DNA from: MWEI01 sp964600235
Lineage (GTDB): Bacteria > Desulfobacterota > Desulfomonilia > UBA1062
Length of the DNA: 64,000 bases
NCBI GenBank assembly: GCA_964600235.1
Contig: CAZRIV010000012.1
Location: 62,001-126,000, forward strand
Direction: 5' to 3'
Below are positions 52,098 through 61,777 of this stretch, one piece after another. Under the pieces are notes generated by a model. It did no database searches. It had not been told where the DNA came from and saw nothing but the letters and a program-made list of their open reading frames with translations. The first letter of the stretch is position 1; each line of letters starts with the position of its first letter. The translations under genes and the position numbers were made by a program.

Positions 52098-55000
52098 TTG
52101 CGATTCGGGAAAGCCATCGTCGCACTTTTCATAGGGGTGCTCGTATTCTTTATTGCCGCCCTCGTCGCCGTCTACAACGATGTCAAGGATCGTGCCGTCG
52201 ATGATCTGAACATGAATCAGATGGTCCTTGCCCGCCAGGCGGCCCGGGGTATCCAGGACCATATGGCGCATATCATCAGCACCCTGGATTTTTTCGCACA
52301 CCTCACGGGAATCATTGTCATGAGCGACGAGGGAAAGGGCATCATGCAGGACTACCAGTCCCTTCATGCCGACGAGGTGAAGGGCATAACCCGCGTCGAT
52401 GCGCAAGGCCGGATCGTCCATACCGTTCCCTACAATGCCGGAGCCATCGGCAGGGACATCTCGGACCAGGAGCATGTCAGAGAAATCCTGCTGACCCGCA
52501 AGGCCGTGATCAGCGATGTCTTCACGGCCGTCCAGGGCTTCAGGGCCATTGCCGTCCACGTCCCGGTATTCAGAAACACCGAGTTTGACGGCACCGTCGC
52601 ATTCCTCCTGTCGTTCGACACCCTGGCCAAGAGGCACATTGAAAGCATTCAGGTAGGCAGGACCGGCTATGCCTGGGTCATCAGCGAAAAGGGGATAGAG
52701 ATATCCTGTCCGGTGCCCGGTCATGTGGGCAGGAGCGTGTACGACACCTGCAAGGACTTTCCCGACATCATCGCCATGGCGAAAGAAATGATGAAAAAGA
52801 AGAAGGGCGTCACGACCTACCACTTCGACCGCATCCGCGGTTCCAGGGTGGAAAAGGTCAGCAAGCACGCCGTATATATGCCCATCCCCATCGGCAGCAC
52901 CTTCTGGTCCATCGTCATCGCCACCCCCGAAGACGAGGTAATGGCTTCCATGGCGGGCTTCAGGGTGAAGTTCACGCTCATCACCCTGGGGCTGCTTGCC
53001 TTCACCATGGCCGTCACGTATCTCCTGGTAAAGTCCCAGATCATGGACCGGGAGCAGAAGAAGCGCGAGTCCATCATGGAAGCCCTGAAGGAGAGCGAGA
53101 ACAAGTACCGGACGCTCATCGAGACGACCGGTACGGGATTCGTCATCGTTGATTCCAAGGGTGTTGTGCTGGACGCAAACACCGAGTACGTGCGCCTTAC
53201 CGGCCTCCACGAGATCAGCCAGATAGTGGGCAGGAGTGTCCTGGACTGGACCGCCACTTATGAACGGGAAAAGAACGAAGAAGCTATAAGGCAGTGCTTT
53301 TTACAAGGGTATATCAGGAATTTCGAGATCGACTATGTTGATCCGGAGGGGAAAATCACCCCCATCGAGATCAGCGCCACCGTGGTGGAGATGGGAGGGC
53401 TGCCGAGGGTCCTCACGCTCTGCCGGGACATATCCGAGCGCAGGCAGGCTGAAGCCGATCTGCGCCGGAATGAGGACATGCTCCAGAGATCCCAGCAGAT
53501 CGCCCGCCTAGGATCATATGTTCTCGATATCCGGAGGGGATACTGGACCTGTACACCCACCCTGGACGAGATATTCGGAATACGGCAGGACTACCCCAGG
53601 GACGTAAAGGGCTGGACAGCCCTCGTTCATCCCGACCAGCGCGAGGAGATGCTCGACTATCTCAAGGGGCATGTCCTGGCCGGGAATAAGCGGTTCGAAA
53701 AGGAGTACCGGATCATCAGGCACATCGATCACCAGGAACGGTGGGTTTCAGGTTTCGGCGAACTCGAGTTCGACGAGAAGGGAAATGCCACGCTCATGTT
53801 CGGCACGGTCCAGGACATCACCGGGCGGAAGCGATCGGATGAGGCCCTCAGGCGCAGTGAGGCCAAATACCGTCACCTCACGGAAAAGATGGAGGACATG
53901 GTCTGGACCACGGACCTTGACCTCAAGGTGACCTACACCAGCCCCTCTGTGGTAAAGATCCTGGGATTCGCCCCGGAAGAACGCATGCACCAGTCGGCCA
54001 TGGGCAGGCTGACCCCGGAATCCCTGGCCATGGCCGAGGACGTCCTGAGGACTCAGCTTCAGCTGGAGACGGAAGGGACCGCCGACCCCGACAGGACACT
54101 CCGGTTGGAGCTCGAGTACTACCGCAAGGATGGGTCCACGGTCTGGATGGAGAACATCATCAGTGCCATCCGTGACGAAAAGGGGCAATTGATTGGCATC
54201 CATGGGGTGTCGCGCGACATAACCCAGCGCAGGGCCGCCGAGGAAGAGCGGGAAAGGCTCCATATGCAGCTGATGCAGGCGCAGAAAATGGAGTCGGTGG
54301 GAAGGCTTGCAGGGGGGGTGGCCCACGATTTCAACAACATCCTGCAGGCGATCCTGGGTTACACGGAGATGGCCCTGATGAAGGTGGATCCGTCGGACCC
54401 CCTCCACCAGACCCTGCAGGAGATCCACAAGGCGGGGAAGCGCTCCGCAGACCTTACCCGGCAGCTGCTGGCCTTTGCCCGCAAGCAGGTGGCCAATCCC
54501 AGGGTAATCGACCTGAACGACACGGTTTCCGGCATGCTCAAGATGCTCCAGCGGCTCATCGGCGAGGACATCGATCTGGTGCTCATCCCCGGGCATGGCC
54601 TGTGGAACGTGAGGATGGATCCCTCCCAGCTCGACCAGATCCTGGCCAATCTGGTGGTCAATGCCCGGGACGCCATCGACGGTACGGGCCGCGTCACCAT
54701 CGAGACGGCTAACGTGATCATCGACAAGGCGTATTGCACCGAACACCTGGAATGCGTCCCCGGGGAATATGTCGCCCTGTCGGTGGAAGACACCGGGTGC
54801 GGCATGAGCCTGGAGACCCTGTCCAACATCTTCGAGCCCTTCTTCACCACCAAGGCCGTGGGCGAGGGGACAGGGCTCGGCCTGGCGACGGTTTACGGGA
54901 TCGTCAAGCAGAACGAGGGCTTCATCACCATTGCCAGCGAACCCGGCCACGGGACGAAATTCACGATCCACCTGCCCCGCGTTGCGCAGACGTCAAGCAA

Positions 55001-55409
55001 GCCGGCGCCCGAGGCCGAGGATAAGGCACTGCTCAAGGGGACGGAGACCGTGCTCCTCGTGGAGGACAACGAGGTTGTCCTGAAACTCGGCAGACATATC
55101 CTCGAAGGACTGGGGTACAAGGTCATCACGGCGGGGACTCCGGGCGAGGCGCTGGACCTGGCCAGAGAACACAATGGCACCATAGACCTCCTCATCACTG
55201 ATGTGGTCATGCCCGAGATCAACGGGAGGGAACTGGCCGAGAGGCTCATCTCCATGAGGCCGGGACTCAGGTGCCTCTTCATGTCCGGGTATACGGCCGA
55301 TGTCATAGCCCACCACGGGGTGCTGGAAAAGGGTGTGCTCTTCATCCAGAAGCCGTTTTCCCTGAAGGCCCTTGCCCAGAAAGTCAGAGAGGCCTTGAGC
55401 GGGGATTAG
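52098..55409 (+). CDS. Membrane hybrid sensor histidine kinase (Cache-PAS3-HisKA-HATPase-REC)
   Basis: 1103 residues from TTG, four bases after AGGAGGGGG. Domains in order: TM1 (about 6-24), periplasmic Cache sensor (about 25-290, IGRDISDQEHVREIL, GYAWVISEKG), TM2 (about 297-318), three PAS domains (about 345-460, 480-590, 600-720), HisKA with phospho-accepting H743 in GVAHDFNNILQAILGY, HATPase (LANLVVNARDAIDG, GCGMSLETLSNIFEPFFTTK, GTGLGLATVYGIVKQN) and a receiver with D1035 in LLITDVVMPEINGREL. Detects a periplasmic ligand and relays phosphate internally. No transcriptional regulator is adjacent, so the target is elsewhere. Confidence 0.93.
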   Translation: MRFGKAIVALFIGVLVFFIAALVAVYNDVKDRAVDDLNMNQMVLARQAARGIQDHMAHIISTLDFFAHLTGIIVMSDEGKGIMQDYQSLHADEVKGITRVDAQGRIVHTVPYNAGAIGRDISDQEHVREILLTRKAVISDVFTAVQGFRAIAVHVPVFRNTEFDGTVAFLLSFDTLAKRHIESIQVGRTGYAWVISEKGIEISCPVPGHVGRSVYDTCKDFPDIIAMAKEMMKKKKGVTTYHFDRIRGSRVEKVSKHAVYMPIPIGSTFWSIVIATPEDEVMASMAGFRVKFTLITLGLLAFTMAVTYLLVKSQIMDREQKKRESIMEALKESENKYRTLIETTGTGFVIVDSKGVVLDANTEYVRLTGLHEISQIVGRSVLDWTATYEREKNEEAIRQCFLQGYIRNFEIDYVDPEGKITPIEISATVVEMGGLPRVLTLCRDISERRQAEADLRRNEDMLQRSQQIARLGSYVLDIRRGYWTCTPTLDEIFGIRQDYPRDVKGWTALVHPDQREEMLDYLKGHVLAGNKRFEKEYRIIRHIDHQERWVSGFGELEFDEKGNATLMFGTVQDITGRKRSDEALRRSEAKYRHLTEKMEDMVWTTDLDLKVTYTSPSVVKILGFAPEERMHQSAMGRLTPESLAMAEDVLRTQLQLETEGTADPDRTLRLELEYYRKDGSTVWMENIISAIRDEKGQLIGIHGVSRDITQRRAAEEERERLHMQLMQAQKMESVGRLAGGVAHDFNNILQAILGYTEMALMKVDPSDPLHQTLQEIHKAGKRSADLTRQLLAFARKQVANPRVIDLNDTVSGMLKMLQRLIGEDIDLVLIPGHGLWNVRMDPSQLDQILANLVVNARDAIDGTGRVTIETANVIIDKAYCTEHLECVPGEYVALSVEDTGCGMSLETLSNIFEPFFTTKAVGEGTGLGLATVYGIVKQNEGFITIASEPGHGTKFTIHLPRVAQTSSKPAPEAEDKALLKGTETVLLVEDNEVVLKLGRHILEGLGYKVITAGTPGEALDLAREHNGTIDLLITDVVMPEINGRELAERLISMRPGLRCLFMSGYTADVIAHHGVLEKGVLFIQKPFSLKALAQKVREALSGD

Positions 55410-55455
55410 GAAAAGAGGCCGGTTGTCTTCGGAGTCCTAAGGTGAATGGAACAGG

Positions 55456-55494
55456 TTTTTTTACACCCCTTAATCCGCGCAATCCGGCTTGAAA
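55456..55494 (+). repeat. Dispersed intergenic repeat, copy E
   Basis: Flank TTTTTTTACACCCC and core TTAATCCGCGCAATCCGGCT (core 55470-55489), between the convergent hybrid kinase and AsmA-like genes. More diverged than copies A-D. Confidence 0.6.
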
Positions 55495-55549
55495 AGTCCC
55501 GGGCAGGTGCCATCATGGGTGCGGGCAGTGAGAAGAACCGTACGGGCGA

Positions 55550-58500
55550 TCACTTTTCCTTGCCGTTGATGAGCTTGAGGGACTCGTCGATGAGGCGGCC
55601 CGGGAGCCTCAGTGAACGCAGCAGGGAAGCCGCCACGGTGTTGGACAGGGTATTGATGGGCTCCACCCGGACCTTGGGCTCGTCCATGGTGCCCTTGAGC
55701 CCCATGTTCACCACGATCATCTTCCCTTTGTCGTCCGCAAGCACCCAGCCGACCAGGGGGATCTTGCTGATGGTCAGGTCAACGCTCTCCAGGGGCTGGA
55801 CCCCGATATGCGCATCGAACTTTTTCGTCTTCATGGAGTATGTACCCACGGCGGAAAGCTGGATGGAATTACTGTCCAGGGCGAAATCATTGAACTCCAT
55901 CACGCTGTCCCTGATCGCCAGGGTGCAGGTGATGCGGTTGTAGGTGAAATGGCTGCTCAGGAAGTCGATGTCCCGGTTCTGGATGATCTTATAGACGTTC
56001 AAGAGTGAGAAAATCTGCGATACCAGGGCGTATTTCCTTATCTCACCGTCTTTTGCCACGACGGCAAGGGTCCCGTTGAGGGAATCGGGACTGCCGTACA
56101 GGCGCCCTTCCATGTCCATGGTGCCGTCGATGGCCGATTTGATGTTGGTGGCGCGCAGGAGACTGCGCATGTCTGCCCCTTTTGTGGAGATGTTCATGTC
56201 AAAGCCCGATACGCCATCCGAGGTGAGGGTGAGCGTCCCCTTGGCGGTTCCCGAGACGGTGTCCACGTCCACACCGCTGAGACTCAGGACGCCGTTTTTC
56301 AGCTCAGCCCGGGCTGTGGCGCTCTCCACCGGAAGGCTGGAAAACATGCAGTCCTTGAACGTCAGGCCCGCCTCGGCCCGCAGGTCTTCGAAACCCTTGA
56401 AGGTCGGGCCCGTGCTGCCTGTTCCCATGCCTTTTATAAGGGCGTTGCCTTTGAAGAACGGCTGGTCCCCGGTAGTGAGCCTGCCGCTCAGCGTCACTGC
56501 AGTATCCCCGGAGACGATCCGCAGGGAGTCGGACGAGATGAGGGGTGTATTGACGGCAAGGTCCCCGTCCATGGTTATGAACCCGTCCTCGTACGGGATG
56601 GTCGCTTCGGTCAAGGTCAGGTTCGCGTCGTAGGACACCAGGCTTGACCAGGAGACCTTCAGAGATCCTTCCGCCAGTCCCTTGAGCGCCTGCATGCCCT
56701 GGGAGGTCCTCACGGACACGTCCTTCAGGTGCAGTTTTCCCGTGAACGCGGCAGAGCCGGTGCCTTGAGTGATGCTGGCCGTAGCGCTGATGGAACTCGC
56801 GGGGGTGCTGATGAGGGTGTTTCTCACCTCGATCGTAGAGGATCTTTCGAGCCTGGCCGAGTAATCACCCCTTGCCGAGGCCACGGGTGTGAAGAAGGAG
56901 TGCTTGCCCGCTGTTGCTGAGATGCCCGAGGCGTTCATGTCGAATGAGCCCTTGAGGCTTGTCCCTCTCCCGGAGCCGGTGATCCTGACGGCGGCCTTTT
57001 CCCAGCGGAGTTTTCCAAACGGCGGCACACGGTCGACGATGAGCGTATAGCGGGAGAGGCTTTCTCCGAAGGGAGCAACCAGGCGTGCGTCGAGTTTCCT
57101 GATATTCATCCTGTCGAACAGCCCGGCAAGGTTTATGCGCAGTGGTGTGGAGAAGCTGTCCGCATGGATGGAGCCCGACTGGTTGGAAATGGTGTGGTCC
57201 CCCCAGCTGTAGGAGCACGCGCTTAACCGGATATCCCCTTTGCAGGTGAAGGGGTTCTTCACCTCTTCATCGTAATAGGTGTACACCTTCGCCGTCACCT
57301 GGCCGTTTTTTACCTTCGATACCGGGACGAGGAGTTTGTGGATCTCCGGCGGCACCATGGCGGCATGCCAGGTTCGGATGAAATCCGCGGCAGGCATTTC
57401 CAGCTCGACATCCACCCCCACACGCATGAGGGGCCTTATGGCCCCGGGGAAGACGATGTCCACTCTCTTCAGGCGTGATCCGCCCATGGCCCCGGAGATA
57501 TCGCTGAAACGGATGTCCCCTTTGCCGTATATCACCTTGCCGGTAATGCCGGTAATCCTTTCAGGGGCATATCCCGCGCTGAAGCTCTGGCCCTTGAGTT
57601 CCTGTACCACATAGAGATTGTCCATCAGGGCCACGCCCGAGAGGAAATCCTTGAGGGGGCCGTGGTATCTCGCCGTGGGGAAGCGGGACCTCCCCCCCCT
57701 GATCTGTTTCGTGAGCAGTTCTCTCAGCCAGTCCGGGAATCTCTGCGTGGGGAGCACGGCAACGACCTTTTCATAGTTGAACTCCTTGGACGATGCGTCC
57801 AGGGTGAGCACGGCATCCTCGAGGCTGTCGATACCATGCAGCCCCTTGACCGACGCCCTGCCTGCCACCGCTGCCAGGGGGGTCTTGATGGAGATGTCCG
57901 TGAGGTCGATCCTGTTCGAGTCTCCGGACAGGGAGGCAGAGGCCACGACCTTGCTGATGGACCCCCGTATAAAGGGAAGGCCCAGGTCCTTTGCCTGGAA
58001 AGAGAATGAGCCGGTCTTTCCGTCTTTCTGATCTTCAAGGGCGAAGCTCATGTGTGCGCTGCCCCTGAAGCTGGAATCCAGCTGTTCAAGAGGGATGCCG
58101 TAGGCATCGAAGGTTATCTTGCCCGGTTTTACAAGGTCCGCCTGGAGGAGCACCCTGCCGCCTAAAGTGCGCGCCCTGAGGTTGACCCAGTCCCTGGTGA
58201 TCCTCCCGCTCAGGTCGTGCAGGGGGATGTCCATGCCCTGGTAATTGAATTTGACCACTCCTTTCCATATGATCACAACGGGGCGCTCCGAAGTACCCTT
58301 GCCGATATTGAGCCTTTTCAGGCCATCGATGTCGATTTCTCCCGAAGGCTCCACGAGCCTGAGCTTCTTGACCGACACATCCCCGAAGACAAGTCTCCAG
58401 ATCGAAAGGTATGCGGTGATGCTTTTTATGCGAAGGGTTATGGCCCCGGGCGAGTCTATGGTGACCCTGGTGAGGATGACGCGCGGGCCCTGTTTCCATT

Positions 58501-58681
58501 CAAGGCGCGCCCTGGCGATGGTAACGGGCAGGGGGAAATGCTTCCTGAGCTGATTCTGGACGGCCGCTGTCACCTTCTGGGGGGATCGTGCTGCGATGCG
58601 CGTGAAGAAAAGGGCGGAGCCTGCCATCACAACGACCACAACGAGCACGGAAACTGCAATGATCTTAAAGGTCCTCTTCAT
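55550..58681 (-). CDS. AsmA/TamB-like envelope protein
   Basis: 1043 residues. One N-terminal TM helix (about 6-28, IIAVSVLVVVVVMAGSALFF), then a long periplasmic beta-rich region. N-terminal AsmA-like segment (FPLPVTIARARLEWKQGPRV, LVEPSGEIDIDGLKRLNIG) and a C-terminal AsmA_2-like domain (MDMEGRLYGSPDSLNGTLAV, DFALDSNSIQLSAVGTYSMK, VNMGLKGTMDEPKVRVEPIN). Related AsmA, YhdP and TamB proteins form hydrophobic grooves for phospholipid transfer to the outer membrane. The ATG at 58681 behind GGGGAG is chosen. Divergent from serS. Confidence 0.85.
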   Translation of the reverse strand: MKRTFKIIAVSVLVVVVVMAGSALFFTRIAARSPQKVTAAVQNQLRKHFPLPVTIARARLEWKQGPRVILTRVTIDSPGAITLRIKSITAYLSIWRLVFGDVSVKKLRLVEPSGEIDIDGLKRLNIGKGTSERPVVIIWKGVVKFNYQGMDIPLHDLSGRITRDWVNLRARTLGGRVLLQADLVKPGKITFDAYGIPLEQLDSSFRGSAHMSFALEDQKDGKTGSFSFQAKDLGLPFIRGSISKVVASASLSGDSNRIDLTDISIKTPLAAVAGRASVKGLHGIDSLEDAVLTLDASSKEFNYEKVVAVLPTQRFPDWLRELLTKQIRGGRSRFPTARYHGPLKDFLSGVALMDNLYVVQELKGQSFSAGYAPERITGITGKVIYGKGDIRFSDISGAMGGSRLKRVDIVFPGAIRPLMRVGVDVELEMPAADFIRTWHAAMVPPEIHKLLVPVSKVKNGQVTAKVYTYYDEEVKNPFTCKGDIRLSACSYSWGDHTISNQSGSIHADSFSTPLRINLAGLFDRMNIRKLDARLVAPFGESLSRYTLIVDRVPPFGKLRWEKAAVRITGSGRGTSLKGSFDMNASGISATAGKHSFFTPVASARGDYSARLERSSTIEVRNTLISTPASSISATASITQGTGSAAFTGKLHLKDVSVRTSQGMQALKGLAEGSLKVSWSSLVSYDANLTLTEATIPYEDGFITMDGDLAVNTPLISSDSLRIVSGDTAVTLSGRLTTGDQPFFKGNALIKGMGTGSTGPTFKGFEDLRAEAGLTFKDCMFSSLPVESATARAELKNGVLSLSGVDVDTVSGTAKGTLTLTSDGVSGFDMNISTKGADMRSLLRATNIKSAIDGTMDMEGRLYGSPDSLNGTLAVVAKDGEIRKYALVSQIFSLLNVYKIIQNRDIDFLSSHFTYNRITCTLAIRDSVMEFNDFALDSNSIQLSAVGTYSMKTKKFDAHIGVQPLESVDLTISKIPLVGWVLADDKGKMIVVNMGLKGTMDEPKVRVEPINTLSNTVAASLLRSLRLPGRLIDESLKLINGKEK

Positions 58682-58775
58682 AGCATTCTCCCCTTCATTA
58701 AAACAGAGCACCCGGAAATTGCAAGTTTTTGCGTTTAAATATCATATGGATTGATATTTTGCCCCTTCGGACTCC

Positions 58776-58804
58776 TTGACTGATCCCGGGTAAACTGATA
58801 CACT
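58776..58804 (+). promoter_or_regulatory. Promoter giving a leaderless serS transcript
   Basis: TTGACT (58776-58781), 17 bases, TACACT (58799-58804), six bases, ATG at 58811. A start seven bases after the -10 coincides with the A of the ATG. Confidence 0.6.
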
Positions 58805-58810
58805 GTGTGC

Positions 58811-60082
58811 ATGTTAGACGTTAAATATATCAGACAAAACGCGGAGTTAGTGAAAACGTCATTACAGAACAGGGGCGCTTCCATCGGGCTCGATGCCCTG
58901 CTGGAAAAGGACGGCGAGCGCCGGGCACTCATCCAGAAGGCCGAAGAGCTCAAGGCATCCCGCAACCAGTTCTCCCAGAAGATCTCCCAGGCCAGGGGTC
59001 AGGGTCCTGACCTGGAGCAGGGAAAGGCTGAGATGCGCAGGATCTCCGATGAGATCAAGGAGCTCGATACCCGGATACGGGATATCGAGGCCGCCATGGA
59101 AATGCTCGCCATGGAGATCCCCAATATTCCCCATGAAAGCGTCCCCGTGGGGCCGGACTCCGAGAGCAACCAGGTGGTGCGCACCTGGGGTGAAAAACCG
59201 CAGTTCGATTTCACCCCCAAAGACCACTGGGACATCGGCGAAAACTTGGGGATCCTCGATTTCAAGCGGGCCGCCAAGATAACCGGCGCCAGGTTTACGG
59301 TGAGCTGGGGGCTCGGGTCGCGCCTGGAGCGCTCGCTCATCAGCTTCATGCTCGACGTGCATACGAAAGACCACGGCTGCACGGAGGTCTGGACGCCCTT
59401 CATGACGAACCGCGACAGCATGACCGCCACCGGCCAGCTCCCCAAGTTCGAGGAGGAGCTGTTCAGGACCGACGACTACTTCCTGGTCCCCACGGCGGAG
59501 GTCCCGGTGACGAACCTCTACCGCGACGAGACGCTCTCCGAGGAGGACCTGCCCATAAAGCTCGTGGCCTACACCCCCTGCTTCAGGAGGGAGGCCGGAT
59601 CTTACGGGAAAGACACCCGCGGGCTCATCCGGCAGCACCAGTTCAACAAGGTGGAGCTGGTGCGGTTCGCCCATCCGGAGCGTTCCTTCACGGACCTCGA
59701 AGAGCTCACCTCCGAGGCAGAGGACATCCTGAAGAAGCTCGGCCTTCACTACAGGGTGGTCGTTCTCTGCACCGGGGACCTGGGTTTCTCGTCCGCCAAG
59801 ACCTATGACCTCGAGGTGTGGATGCCTGCCCAGGGCGTGTACCGCGAGATCTCTTCGTGCAGCAACTTTGTCGACTTCCAGTCCCGCAGGGGCCAGATCC
59901 GGTACAAGTCGAAACAGGGCAAGAAGACCGAGCTCTGCCACACGCTCAACGGCAGCGGCCTGGCCGTGGGGAGGACCGTTGCCGCCATCCTGGAGAACTA
60001 TCAGCAGGAAGACGGCACCGTGAAGGTGCCCGATGCGCTGAAGCCCTACATGGGAGTTGACCTCATCGGCCCTATCGGTTAA
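58811..60082 (+). CDS. serS: Seryl-tRNA synthetase
   Basis: 423 residues. N-terminal long coiled-coil arm (about 30-100) that grips the tRNA-Ser variable arm, then the class II core: motif 2 around CFRREAGSYGKDTRG, serine-binding LVPTAEVPVTNLYRDE, and motif 3 LNGSGLAVGRTVAAILENYQ. Charges tRNA-Ser. There is no ribosome-binding site before the ATG and the promoter geometry predicts a leaderless message. A tRNA-Ser gene begins 14 bases after the stop on the same strand. Confidence 0.97.
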   Translation: MLDVKYIRQNAELVKTSLQNRGASIGLDALLEKDGERRALIQKAEELKASRNQFSQKISQARGQGPDLEQGKAEMRRISDEIKELDTRIRDIEAAMEMLAMEIPNIPHESVPVGPDSESNQVVRTWGEKPQFDFTPKDHWDIGENLGILDFKRAAKITGARFTVSWGLGSRLERSLISFMLDVHTKDHGCTEVWTPFMTNRDSMTATGQLPKFEEELFRTDDYFLVPTAEVPVTNLYRDETLSEEDLPIKLVAYTPCFRREAGSYGKDTRGLIRQHQFNKVELVRFAHPERSFTDLEELTSEAEDILKKLGLHYRVVVLCTGDLGFSSAKTYDLEVWMPAQGVYREISSCSNFVDFQSRRGQIRYKSKQGKKTELCHTLNGSGLAVGRTVAAILENYQQEDGTVKVPDALKPYMGVDLIGPIG

Positions 60083-60095
60083 AGACAATTCGTGC

Positions 60096-60183
60096 GGAGG
60101 GATGGCCGAGTGGTTGAAGGCGGCGGTCTTGAAAACCGTTGTGCCGTAAGGTACCGCGGGTTCGAATCCTGCTCCCTCCGCCA
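60096..60183 (+). tRNA. tRNA-Ser (anticodon TGA)
   Basis: 88 bases including an encoded CCA. The seven-base acceptor stem GGAGGGA pairs with TCCCTCC; the anticodon loop CTTGAAA has TGA at 60130-60132; there is a long class II variable arm and a TTCGAATC T-loop. It reads UCA and related codons. No separate promoter is obvious in the 14 bases after serS, so co-transcription with the synthetase gene is likely. Confidence 0.96.
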
Positions 60184-60321
60184 TTTTCCCTTTATATATC
60201 ATGTGTGACCACTGAATTCTTTGCCGACAACTTGTGCACCATAGTCACAAGCATTTATTTGTAGGGCAGGGTATTTTTAACAGGGAGCAGCTTTCTTTGT
60301 GCACGGAGGAATGAACGTACC

Positions 60322-61323
60322 ATGACCATAATAGAAAAAATTCACCTGGCGTTCCTGAGGGCAATGATCCGCCTTATCTGCATCATGCCCTACCGCTGGG
60401 CCGTGGCCCTTGGGAGATCCTTCGGCCGGCTTGCGTCGGTGCTCCTGCCCTTTCATATGAAGGTGGGCGTCATACAGGTACGCGCAACCCTGGGCATCGA
60501 AGATGCGGAAGGGTTCATGAGAAAGGTATTCATGAACCAGGGCGAGCTCTATATCGATGCCATCAGGACCGCCTACATGACCGACGACGAGCTCAAGGCA
60601 TATGTGGACTTTCAGGGGAGGGAGCATTTCGAGCAGGCGCGCGCCTCGGGCCGCAACATCATGATCATCTCGCCCCACATGAACTGGGAGGTCCTCGGGA
60701 ATACGCCCAGGATCCTCGATGCAGAGATCTGTGTCATGGCCGACTACATCAAGAGCAGGGTGGTGCAGGCCATAACGGACGAGATCCGGGCCAGATACCG
60801 GATCGCCCTTCTGCCTCCCAAAGGGGGCATGGTAAAGAACTACATCGATCAGCTCAGGGCAGGGCACATTGTGGGCATGATCATCGACCAGAGGGGCAAG
60901 CGCAAGTACCGGCTGTTCTGTGACGTCCTCGGGCTGCCGGCGCCCACGAATCCATCCCCTGCCTTCATCGCCCTGAAAGGCGACGCCGTCATCCTGCCCC
61001 TGTACGGCTTCAAGGAGAAAGACCGCTTCGTCTTCCGCTTTTCGAAACCCATCGATTCAAGGGACTTCGGCAATGACTACCAGGAGATAGACAGCATCTC
61101 CGACTGCTGGAAATCAAGCGCCGTCAGGGAGCTCAGCAATGCCATGCATGCATGGATATCCTCGACCGTCCGGGAAAGACCTGACCAATGGTTCTGGCTC
61201 CACTGCAGGTGGGCCAAAAGGGACTCCATGAAAAAGATCGTCAGGCGCGGTGGTGATTTCAGAGAATTCGTCCTTTCCCATGCAAAGGATTATCATCCTG
61301 AGGAGGAAGTTCAGGAGACATGA
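60322..61323 (+). CDS. LpxL/HtrB-like lysophospholipid or lipid A acyltransferase
   Basis: 333 residues. N-terminal amphipathic/TM segment, then the LABLAT-type domain: IMIISPHMNWEVLGNTP, DYIKSRVVQAITDEIRARY, PPKGGMVKNYIDQLRAGHIV, MIIDQRGKRK and the C-terminal PDQWFWLHCRWAKR motif typical of the family. The catalytic motif is normally HX4(D/E); here the histidine is one residue closer (H-M-N-W-E, HX3E). Predicted to transfer an acyl chain to a lipid A precursor or similar lipid at the inner membrane. A GGAGGA lies 11 bases upstream of the ATG. Confidence 0.85.
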   Translation: MTIIEKIHLAFLRAMIRLICIMPYRWAVALGRSFGRLASVLLPFHMKVGVIQVRATLGIEDAEGFMRKVFMNQGELYIDAIRTAYMTDDELKAYVDFQGREHFEQARASGRNIMIISPHMNWEVLGNTPRILDAEICVMADYIKSRVVQAITDEIRARYRIALLPPKGGMVKNYIDQLRAGHIVGMIIDQRGKRKYRLFCDVLGLPAPTNPSPAFIALKGDAVILPLYGFKEKDRFVFRFSKPIDSRDFGNDYQEIDSISDCWKSSAVRELSNAMHAWISSTVRERPDQWFWLHCRWAKRDSMKKIVRRGGDFREFVLSHAKDYHPEEEVQET

Positions 61324-61777
61324 AGCCATGTGAAAGAAAATCCCCAGGGTATATTGTTGAGGTCTTCACAAGATAGCTGCTGTTTTGATCAGCATGAGAT
61401 AACCTCACAATAGTTGTACTTTTAGGATTGCTTTCTCCAAGTATAGATTACATGAACATAACATATCTTTTCAGGCTATCTTGAAACCACCGGCTTACCG
61501 CAGTCATCAACGGTCCAACTGCAGCAATTCAAGATAACTTCACCATGAAGAATGCTTTGGTCTTGAAATATGACTATCTTGCTTTATACTTAATGTCATG
61601 GTTCATCCATACCTTGGGATTTTCATGGCAACCAGAGGTCAAAATCATGCACCGGAAGGCTTACAACCGCCAGTGATCTACACGTTATGTTTAAGAAAAC
61701 AGGAGCTGCCGTGGAATTTATCGTCAGACACCAGTATCCGATAGGTGACCGAACCGTAAGCGGTGACGGAGATCATC
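61324..61777. other. Intergenic region with atypical composition
   Basis: About 450 bases, more AT-rich than its surroundings. No gene, RNA, terminator or repeat copy is supported. Together with the next gene it forms a segment whose base use differs from the rest of the window. Confidence 0.45.
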
